A stretch of 34,461 nt of DNA from Sperchopsis tessellata (Eukaryota; Arthropoda; Insecta; Coleoptera; Hydrophilidae), in contig JAWQRN010000198.1 in NCBI GenBank assembly GCA_033557685.1, positions 1-34,461 of the forward strand, given 5' to 3'. Shown here piece after piece: positions 19,910-31,900 of the stretch. The translations under genes were made by a program, and so were the position numbers. How positions within the stretch are numbered: position 1 is the stretch's first letter; each line of letters begins with the position of its first letter. The notes beneath the pieces were generated by a model that saw only the letters and a program-made list of their open reading frames with translations, did not search any database and was not told the origin of the DNA.

Positions 19910-22900
19910 CTAAAAAAAAAATAATCAAAAAATTAATAAAAACTGAAAATGCATATGCCTATATTAAAATGTAGTTAGTGATGGAAACTACATCAATTTA
20001 TATCATTTTATATTCAGTTTAAGCACCCAGAAGCTTAACAATCGTCGATGCTTTACACTATTCACTAATTCAATAAACTACATTAGATTCTTAATTTATC
20101 AGAGCCTACTTTCACAAATTTATGAATTAATGGACATAATCCTGCTGCCCATATTAGTACTATTGTGTATTGATACTTTCTCTGTTATTCACATTGGCAG
20201 TAGTATAGCGAATGTAATGCATGTTAAACCATTCTATTTCTATTTTAAATTGTGTCGAACTCATTTGTTGTATTGAGTATGCTGTATGGTTCTAATATTT
20301 TAGAAATTATTTTCAATGGTAAATTGATGAAAATTTTAATGTGGTCTTTAGAAACTATTGAGCCCAATTCAGGTGCACATTGCTATGGAATAGTGATTTT
20401 TGGTTATATAGCAATATTTCCACAAAATGCTTAATCCAATTACTTTAATATAACCAAATCAACTGTCAGAATAGAAAGAAATTACACTTCATCTTTATGT
20501 CAGCATATGGTGAGTGCCCTGTTAAAACAACTTGTTGAAACTAAACTATAAGAAAACTATTTTAAAAATGAACAGCACATTTTGCCAAGAAAATATTACT
20601 TAAAAAAAATAATTGTTATTCAATAAAGAGATAAATTTGTAGCACATATGTAAGCTTTTTACTTTAAATTTGCTTCTAAGGCAGTCATTGATAATGAAGC
20701 ATATAAATTTGGTTACCAACATACTGTTGTTGCACATACAATTTTCACAGTATTTTACAAGCAACAGTGTAACGTTAATTAATTGTGCAGAATACGATTA
20801 TGTCTTAGATCATATACATATGAATGATCTATGAAGTACGACAACCATCATTAATTTTCAAGCAAATATGCTGCTGCGATTAAAATAACTGTCAAAATGT
20901 GTGTACAAACATGCTTTTAATCCTACCCACTAGAAATTTATTCTACCAATATAATAACCAGCTATTACTATATGAATGTTGTTTCCGGGTGAAAACCATG
21001 TAGAGGCTCTAATAAATACCGACGTTTCATTCAATGTTGCAAGAGACACCACCTTGAACATGTCCCTTGCAACAGTGAATGAAACATCGGCACTAATTAA
21101 AGCCTCTACACGGTTTCCACCCAGAAACAACATTCATATAGGTAATAACCAAGGAAGTCTATTACAGCTATTACTACTTTTTTTGTGTTTACTACTCTTT
21201 GTTCCAAATTAGTTCCAAAATGCTTCGGATAACATTACTATTATAAGTTAATCTTTATACTCTGTATTAAAACAGTATCACTAGTAAGCCAAGTTCACAA
21301 ATATTAATCATTATTTTTGACATGGCATTATTGCTACCAATTAAAGAGATACAAATATTACTATACAACTACTTGATAGCTAAATCAAATCAGATAAGGA
21401 TCCAATGTCTTAGATAAAGAAAACATACTTTAGATCTCGGTCCTCCTCCTCGAACTCATCTAAGTATAGAGAGCCCCATAGGCAGGCTCGTCGGCCCCTG
21501 ATGACAATGATGTAGGTCGAAGTTACTACAAGGAATATCCCTGTACCGGCCCCACACTCGTTTGCATGTGCCACAGCCTCGCAGACACTCTGTTGCTTAC
21601 AACAGTTCTGTTTGAGACATACTATCGTTCCACACAACAGACACACGCTAGCCTCCTGAGGCACTGAGTGACACTGCGAGCAAGGCCTTTCATGGTAATA
21701 CTGAAAATAAAAAAAATTAGTTGTCAAAATTATTTTCCATTTTACAAAACTTACCGTAAATATTCTTTCATATTCCCTAGGTAGGTCTAATAATCTAGGC
21801 TGGTGCCAGCTGATGTGCTGGTCGAGTAGAAATGACCGTGCCGCTATTTGGCTTTTAGTGACAAAGGCGGCGAATTGCACGCACCAGAGTTGAGGCGTGG
21901 CACGATGCACGACAGGATCGGTGTCCGATGGCCAATTGAGAGCAACAGCAGCATTGAAACAACCCCAGTCCATTCCTTCCGTCACCAATTCCAAATAATA
22001 GACCAGTCGAACAAACTCACTTTGAGGTGATCGTATATCCGGGAGAGGTTGATCAAATATATGGTGTCGTAATAGAGCTGCTACCCTTAGGAATGGCAGG
22101 AGTTGTTTTTGCACCTAAAAACATATATTATTAGAACAAGATAGCTATTCTACGTTTACCTTAAAGTCATCAGCATCTATCGCAATTAGGTCCTATATCA
22201 GATTTAGAGTATTTATTGAAAATCTATTTTGATAATATTTCGTTCTATTCCCGCCAAAATTATACTTTAAACCCTCATTTTCTTTGAGAAAGTTTAAATA
22301 ATTTATATTTTGTTGGATTGGTGATATATTAACATTGAAGATTGCAGGAGACGAGTACAAATATTTATCATTTGAAAATTTTTTATTGAAGTGGAACATG
22401 TTGAAATGTTAAAAAGCACAATTTAAGTAAATCAAGGAATCTGGTGTTTTGAAGAAAGCAGGTCGAACATTAGCAATTTATGAATATTTAGAAGCAGTTT
22501 ACCGGAATATATTAAAGAAAACCATAATATATATCTATAATTAAATAACATAACATAAGCGCCGATTTGACATCTATAAATATACTCAATATAGATAAAA
22601 ATAGGACTTTGAGAACACAAGTGGACCATGTGAACACAAAAAACCTCAGTGATACAGAAAATGACATCGAAAAAGTCAACAGATGTTGTTAAACTAATAA
22701 ACAGCCTGTACCTCTTGAAAAGTGGGACTGGTACAGAATATTAGCCATTCGAGGTCCACCAATTACCCAATTTGCAACCATGAAGATGTGGCACACAAAG
22801 GAACACAGATCTATGAAAAGCAAGGATTTCCATGTTAACCACTGTAAGGAGGGAAAACTCTCTACGGATAGGTATTGTGAATCCTTAAATACAAATATTT

Positions 22901-25900
22901 AAAAAATCTTCTCTGTATACTGTTGACGAGGATCCCAAATAAAAGAGGCTTGTTAAAGCTTGGACCTGACCAATGACGTACAAAAATGTAATTGCCTCAA
23001 TTTCAGAGAAGTGCCTAGTCCTACAAGTTACCAAACTAGTGATCTTAATCACAAGCCATGGCTTTGGTGCAAGATGAAAAGTGAAGAACAGAGTTGAAGA
23101 CTACCCCAAGATCCATCGTCGAGTCACAATAATCTAACACACAGTACTGTTGTCAACATTCAAGCGCCTCCTAGATAACATCAGACATTTACACTTAGAA
23201 ACTTTCAGGGGCAGAAAACGAAGTCTTAATCCCTCTGAAGCAATCATCAATTCCCCGCTCTCAAAACTTTGACATCATCAGTGACTGTTTAGTCGTCACT
23301 AGTGAAAAATACCCCTGAAGTGATACTTCCAGTATTACTCAGGCATTGCATTACATCATCATCCCCACCTATGCCAGGCCATTGTTAAACCTAACGGCTT
23401 CCAATATGGCGGTGAATTAGCATCCGTCTTGAAGCATTCATTTAGTCTACCTTGAGTTAGATTTAGTTTGTCTTGAAGCAGCAATCTATCGTCTAAGTGT
23501 CATTTTCTGCCTCTATCTGAACGAGTCGATATTTTCACCCTTTTTCACATTTTCTATACAACGATGAAGGTTATACATGATTTATATTCGTAACTTAACA
23601 GTAAAACATAATAACGCTGATTGAGGATCCACGTCAGCTGGCGTATACCCACGTAGGAATGTGATAGTGACCATGTAACCACTTCCTCTGTATTCTACAA
23701 GCTGATACCCTATATTCCTATATTTCATCGCGTCCAGAGACGGAACCAGCCAGGACACAAGGGAGCTATGAAAGTAATAATTTGGTAGACCTATCGTACT
23801 GTTGCTAAAGCACATTTATAGTCCCTTTGTTATTTTATTACATATTAGACACATGTATTGTTCAATCTTTTAAAAAGAACAATGAGCTAGAAATAAACGT
23901 TCACTCCACTAAACAATTTACGTCCATCTTAAACCCTTCGATATAATACAAACATTTAGCTCTTCCACCAGTAAACAATTCGATCTATTCGAATAAACAA
24001 TTTGATCCGATTCACAAACACACACATTTCGATCCTATAGAGAATGTATTCCCCCATAACAAACAGTGACCATATGCATCCTACAAGACAAGAAAGGAGT
24101 ATCAAGGGACCTATATTGGATTCTTGTAGCAAACCAGATAAAACAACAAACTGTGGAAAAGAGTGTCCTAAGAGACAACTGAAAGTGGTGGGGCCGTGTG
24201 GGAGAATAAGCTACCAGTAAAGCACATATTTTACTACTTCTACTACTGGAACTGATTCAATATGATATAACAAAACCATGCTGAAAGGTAGCACTGAACA
24301 GAAACAAAGATGAACCTACAAATAATAGATTCAAAGTTCTTAGAAATATGAAGTTGGCGAAAGGTTAGACATGTGACAACTCCCAAAAAATACTAACAAG
24401 AAAATCATAATATTGGCACATAATTACTTTCAGTTTTTCCAAATTTAGTTTAACAGTACAGATTACAACAATTACCTAATTTTTTTATTTATTCTGAATA
24501 GATCTACTAAAGTTAAAATGTAATACAACGCGCATTAATTTTATAGCTCTATGCAAGTCATAACAACTGTTGTCGATAATGAATACACAAACAATTTTTA
24601 GTTTCTGATATTTTGTAAAAATTAAAATCTCATTAAGTGATTAAGGTTTAACTATCATTTATTCACTGGTATAATTTTAGTACACATATATGTTGTACTT
24701 CCTCTTTTTACAACTGCATGGTGAATTAGTTGGGGTCACAGAGGGGTGGGGAAGGGCTCAATGAGAATGGCTGGATGGGAGGTTTGTGTCCCCACCTGTC
24801 AAAATTGCAAACTTGCTTTGGTCGAGGGAACAGCGCGCCTATTTTTCAAACAACCACTCGGTCATCTCGGTGTAATGTGCCTATCATCGTCACTTCAAAA
24901 TTCCCTCGTGAGATCATGTTCCTAACCGGAAATAGATTTTATTGTGGGTGGATGCCTTCAGAAAAACCAGGGAGTGTGTTTGAAAGAATGAAAGGACCTC
25001 CGACGACCGTTACAACACCTCCCAAGCTTTCTTCTCGTAAACATGCAGTTGCCATTGGCATGTCGGAACGTTCTCTTCGTCGAATTCTTCACAATGAACT
25101 CCATTTGCACCAATACAGAATGGTTGTGACCCAACAACTGACGGATCGTGATTATGTAACCCGACAAACATCATGTAAGCTGCTGGTTGACACCTTACCC
25201 TATGAAGCACTTGTGTTCTTCTCAACAAACAGAATAAGCAATATTGGAGTGAAACAAATCCCAGGGTACTTCTTGAGAGGCCTCTTTATTCGGATCGTGT
25301 CACAGTATGGTGTGCAATTTCAAGAGTAGGGACAATTTGAAATTTCCAAATTTCCTCTGTTCATAATGAAAAAAAATCCAAACATATACTACAATTTTTG
25401 TCCAATATATCTAAAATTATATCAGGTTTTACTGTAGTTTCAAATTTAAATAAAATGGAGATACCAAAACATCATTGAAGATAGGAATTGAGACGAAAGC
25501 ATTGGGAATTACAAGTTCAGGCTCATCATAGAAGAATGCACTTATTTAGGGGTATAAATGTTCAAAGTCAAAGCTATTTTAGCGGTAGTAGAACTACTTC
25601 TATCCCTAAGGTACATAGCAAAAGGAACAATTAAAGAACCTTTTGTCATCTTCACATACCTCCAGAAAAGTTAAGATTAGTCGGATCACACCATTTTTAG
25701 GTACTATATAATATATAACCCAATTTACTTCAATAAATGCTGCACAGACATAAACAATAGGGAACCACTAAAACTTTGTCTTGGGCCCATTTTAGTTTAT
25801 CTTGCATTGTACAACTGACTAATATTTCACTATACATATATTATGATAAGAGCCCAATAAATGTTTCGTACCTGTTGCTCCAATGCCAAGACACTGACTT

Positions 25901-28900
25901 GTGGTGCGCTACTGCAACCTGCACCATCGTCTTCTGTATATAGGTCTGTTTGTTCCAAAACATCATTTACAAGGGCCAAGGCATCTACGAAACATTGGAC
26001 ATGCGTGTGGGATGTATCCTGGACAATATCTTGCCTTTCGTTAGGACTGAGGTCACAAGAAATAGCAGCTACTACTTGGTAATATAGCAAATTGTACACC
26101 ATTTTTACAACTGTGGTAAAATATACTATAAACAAAATGAAAAATTACTGTGAGCAACATCCAAATAATTACTATGAATATTGTAACAAATTTTGCAGTA
26201 CTTACTTTGGTCTAAATGTAAAGGCAGCAACAATATGAACTGTAATAAAAGAGCAGTGGGATCTCTCAGTAAAAGAGGTACTTCTCGGTCAATAGGAGCA
26301 AGTGCATTTTCGGGTGCTACTGCCGGCAAGCCAATGAGCTGCTGGAATGTCATCCATGTAGGCCACACCGCCAGAACTCTGGCATGGACAGCAAGGACAT
26401 GTAAAAGTGGTACTGGAAAAAATATGACTAGTGACATTTCTGGATCTATTTACAATTTTTTAAAATATCAATTTCTCAATCCTACATTTATAAAGAACTA
26501 TGCTTGTAATGTATATGTAGAATTTTTTGATGTACAATGTATACCATTAAGGAAGTAACAACATATCTATCATATAATGTAACATATTCTGATAACACAT
26601 GAATTTATCGCCGAGTTCAGCACAGTAAAATATATATTTGGTTGAATTTTACGCTTGGACTGCAGTAAGTTTGCTTCAGCAGCTACCATCGATATAATAA
26701 TAATATGTTTCATTGACAAGGCAACAAAATAAAAATAAATAAATACAATTCCCAATAATTATCAAGACAAAATATAGATTATGTTACACACTTTTAATAG
26801 TTTAATAGTACTAAAAAAAATGTGTATATAAATAAATTAAGTGCCTAGTCAACTAGGTATAAATTCAAATCTACCAACCAGAGTTAGGTAGATTTGTTCT
26901 ACCACTTATACCTAACATGTAACTACATTCACGCTTTCCCTGCACCACGAACACACAATTTTTACTTTTTTTAGTTCAGACACAAAATTACTTTAAACAC
27001 ACAAAATTACTTTCTCGCATCCAAATTCTCATACTGACATCAATAATATTCTCAAACGCCTGCGAAAAGTAGTTCTTCCATAGTCATAAAAATCCACAGT
27101 TAGCCCATTGTACAATAGCCAAGATGAGTAAGTGAAGGAACGCCTAAACACCTTAGAGTGCCGAGGGAGCACCAATGGTCCACGCAATCTTAGATTTAAA
27201 TTATGAACAACTGTACGGAATGTTATTTTCTCGTACAGATAAGGAGGTGATTTTCTTTCAATGATATCCTGCGCGAAACATGTGGTGTGCAACCGTCTCC
27301 TAGCATCCATCCTCAGCACCCATACTAGTGCCTTGGCTGATGGTAGTGCTCTCGTTATGTAGACTCTATACTTATTTATTTTAGGGTATGTTATTTAAAT
27401 TAGTTTTCTTAATTATTATGTGTTTAAGTATACTGAGAGATTAAAAATTACCGGAACACTAATTAATTTTTAAATCGTAAAAAATAAAAATTTTAAAACT
27501 TTCTTGGATTTAAGTAATATATTGTCAAAGCATATATGTACAGGTGTTCATTTTATTATGGAAATGTATTCAACTTGCTTCTTTCAAATCAAACACACTG
27601 TATATTTTTACATTTTTGAATTCTACAATGAACCCTTTGCGTGCATTTGATGACTGAGACTCGTCATGCACTTGTTTTACCTAAGTGCAAGATGACGAGT
27701 TTAGCTCGTTATTCGAGTTGAGACAATATTTAATATGGACATTCTTGTTAATGTTAGAGCAGTTTTGAAAAAAAAAACCAAAGCTGGATTCCTGTAAGTG
27801 CTGATGAAATAAATGCATATATTATGCATCTTGATGTCTCAAATGAAGAAACCAAAACTGCATATTTTTTGGTCAAAATGCCACTATGTCACATAATAGG
27901 TTTTTTGATATTTCAAGTTTCCTACATGTTTCAGAGAATGGAAAATGAAATAAAGATGATAAAATAAGATAATATAAGGTGAGTTATTTACTCCACCCGT
28001 ACCCTACTTGAGCGTGTGCAAAATTGACAGTAAGTTGCGCTCGTGTCTAGTCACGAGTGCATGCATTAAGTGGTTAATAATAATCCTGGCATTTTTACTC
28101 AATACCCTCAAAAAGTTAACATTATTGGGCACAAAATAGTAGAATTATTTTTTATTGAAGGCACATAAACATTCAACGCTACTTAGTTCTACTTCAAAAT
28201 ATCTGTAACATCTTCAATGAGGAACAACTAAATAGTATTTGGTTCCAACAAAATGAGGCCCCATCTCATTAGGGTGCCCAAGTTCAAAACTACTAAAAGA
28301 CAGTTTTTTCTGAAAAGGTGGATTGGAAAGAGAAGATTCATTGAAAGTGATCAAGATCTCGGGATTTACAGGTAATATATGTCCCCATTTGGGGACACCT
28401 AAAATCTAAAATATATACCAATAGGTCACAAAATATTGAAGAGCTAAAACAAAGGATACACGAGGAATGAACATGTAATAAACTTCCACGGTTATTAACT
28501 ATATGAATATTGTTTCCTGGTGGAAACCGTGTAAGATTGTGTAAAATTTTGCAGGTAATGATCTAAATAAATTTCATGTAAGTTATTATAATCTTCCTGC
28601 ACTTATTAAGGTTACGTTGACACCTTACATTTAACTTGAAGATGCAATATGCTGTATAAAATATATTGAACATACTTTATATGGATTATTAACTACCATT
28701 GCTCATAGGTTAATGCATATTCATTTATCATGTGTTTATTTGTTTAGTTTTCTTAGAGCTTAGTCAAATGCTGGAAATATTATTATTTCAGCATATTAAT
28801 ACGCCACATATCTCAGTCAGTCGATCCTACAAAAATCGTTTTCCTCATAAAATCTTACCCACAATTATTTTGAAGTGTAACAAATAATAATTAAATATTT

Positions 28901-31900
28901 TTATTTTACTAGTAAGTTTAATTTTAGTGTTAAGTTAAAGACATTTTTAAAAAACCTTTTTGAAGCTCACTATGAAAACTGCATACATGTTTGATTAAGT
29001 TAATAATACTTACATATACAATCTCGAATGGGCAGCAAAGGATTTTCAATATTACTACAGACTAGAGTTCCGCCCCTCTGCACCAATTCAATCTCTAAGT
29101 TGGTTCGAGCTATCGACGTCACAAATAAGAATAAACTTTGAGCACTAGGCTTGTTATCACTCTTGGGTTTGAACATTGGTTTAAGCGTAGTACTACTCGT
29201 CATATCCTCCATACATTTACCCATCGCTTCGGATAGGCCACTGGTTTTCTAAAAAAAAAATAAAATATTGACAAATTATTGAGAAGATGGTGATAAGGTA
29301 TACTTACTGGAAGTTCTTCATTTTCCCTTAACAGATCGCTAACTTCAACCAGCACTTGTGCCATGCTGTCAGGTCTTGACTTGACAATTTGCGTGGTGCA
29401 ATCGCCTAACTGAGGTGACAAAGGCAATACAGAGTTGGCTAATTGCCTGCACAAAGGACATAGGAACTCCCCTTTGTCGGGCGCCAGACTCTGTTGCCTT
29501 TGTTGACCTTTCAGTGATCCTAAATATGACTTCAAACATTCAAGATGCATGTGGTGACCACAGGTGGCTACGGACACGCCACCTTCCCAACCAATATTCA
29601 ATGACAAGAGCCAAGATTGAGGGTCAAAATGCCTATCCAATTCCTCCACTCTTTTATCAAATTCTTTTGCTAAAGTTTCATGGCTTCTCAAGGTTTCTCT
29701 ATCCTATTACAAAAAAATAACAAATAAATAAATGGTTTTCAAATTTTAAAAACTAATTCTACCTGCTCACACGTAGGCAGTAGGTCCCTTTCAGGTTGTG
29801 ATTGTCTTCTCCTATGGCCTAAAACACTCGTGGCTTGAACTAGTACCACGAGACCCATCGGTATACCTTCAGTACTTGGTGAGCACACGTTGCAAATAAC
29901 ACAATCATAGTACTCGTTACCTCTAAGGCGGCTGGTGTCATATTCCATGCCACCACTAGCGGAAGGTTGATCTTCGCCTTCCATGGCTTGCTCTAGGAAC
30001 TGCTTTTGCTTACGTGCAAAGTCGTCAATTAATTTTTGCTGACGTTCTTTCGCTTTTCGACGTCGTTCTTCACGTTCCAGTCGTTCTTTTTCTTTTTGGG
30101 CCGCTTCCTTCTCCTTCTGACGTGGCCAGAGCTTATCTCTTGATTCCTGGAAAATATACATTATAGAGAATTGTTTTGTGAACATATTATTGATTTACGA
30201 TATAGATGCCATAGTAGTCATGACGCTACATAAGGTATTTGAATATTATACTGTGGGGATAATGTTTTAAATGTCTGTATATATAGATCACCAAACTCTG
30301 ATCTGGGGTTTTTTGACAGATTGGAGGATTGCAGTTTAGGTTAATTTTACATAGGTTCCACCATCTTTTATTCTTATTCCTAAAGTGAACTGACCCATGA
30401 GATTTACATCTTATTCTCTTGCACTTACCTGGATAATAGTATCAAAAATATAAACTGTCTAACTGTGATGAGGAATGATCCAACTATATTTTGTAACCAG
30501 TTTTGAGAGCGGTCTGCTGGAGGAGATGACCAGTGACCATACAAAGGGGAGGACAGGAATCCTCTATATTCAAACCAGATATACCAGACTATTTTGATGT
30601 TGCTAGTACATTGAGAACATAACTATCTTCAAGTGTTACAGCAATGGACAAGCTGATAGGTGTTTACAGTACAAAACTTCATACATTATACCTGTTCACA
30701 AGAAGAACTATAGTCCAATTTCTCTTTAATGTCGGTTTACAAAATGGCACTAAAGAAATAAGAACATAGTAGCCGAGTGCCAGCCCGATTTTAAAGAGGA
30801 TAGGATCACAAAAAATGCCTCGATCGAGATTATGTGAACCATTCTTAGCAGTGTGAAAATTGTATATTCATAGCCTATACACATTGCTACCCATCCACGT
30901 CATATTATCTAGAGGTTATGAGCTTGAGATAATACACACTGATTTGACAATACCCTACAAAACCATAAAATACATGCAACTTTCCATCAAGTGTTATAAA
31001 AAATTAAACTTACCCTAATATGCTCTCTACACGATGTATCTAACTCTGCGATTTTGTTAAGTAGCTTTGTGATATAGAATGGACCATCTCCAACCATCAT
31101 TCCGGTAAAAGTTGCATTTGATTCTGATGTCTCTTGTTCCTCGGGTCGATAACTATCTGGAGCACCTGATAATTGGGAATGTAATTTTAGAAGTAACGTT
31201 ATAATGCTTTCATTTATTTTCACTGTTGGTGGATTAGTACTAGAACTCTGAAAAAGAAATGCAAACACAAATTAATACTGATATTTTTTTCATTAAAGTG
31301 ATGCAAATTGGGATGTATTAAATTAACATACTTCAACAGTTTGTCTTCTTCTCATTTGGTAAGGTTTCCGATGTGTTGACGTAGAAGTAGAAGGCACCAG
31401 GTGTGTATCAGATGGCGAATAGCGAGGTGGCCAGTTAGCGGGAGGTCGACCAACTTCAGAGCCTGCCAAAACAGCTGGATGTTGTGGTGTTGGAGGTAAA
31501 GCGGGCTGTTGACGTGGTTCCGATGGTGATTCAACTAAAACACAAAAGTTCAATTGCACAAATCCAAAATTACAAAAGATGACTTACTCGAATTTGCCTG
31601 AACTACACTCATACTTGGAGCTACTGCTAAACTCATTTCAGTATCTTCTTGTTCAACAGATGAAACACTGGATGGCAACGCTAGAACTCCAGGATGTCCC
31701 TGTTGTGTTGAAGGACCGGGAAGTGCAAGTTCTTCATAATTTGGTGAGTCCTGCTGGTCCATTGGAGGTACAAACAACATCAGATCGTTGGAGCTTGCAG
31801 TGTTCCATTCACCTTCTTCCAACATCAAAACATTTGTTGGCAAAACTTCAAGATCGGTGATCTCAGGATCCAATTCTGACCCATCCCATTCTAATTCACT

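Noticed and set aside
20930..21212. Two overlapping open frames on opposite strands with similar peptides
   Set aside because: They arise because the foldback at 20971-21164 is palindromic; the same bases are read twice. No sign of selection for protein.
21848..22030. Plus-strand 60-codon open frame
   Set aside because: It is a shadow of Ubr3 exon i, which has far better support.
23582..23815. 77-codon minus-strand frame inside repeat copy B
   Set aside because: Not kept open in copy A, so not a conserved coding part of the repeat.
25010..25228. Minus-strand frames across the mariner-type transposase
   Set aside because: Shadows of the plus-strand transposase pseudogene.
26193..26558. Plus-strand 121-codon open frame
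   Set aside because: It overlaps Ubr3 exon g on the other strand and has no domain.
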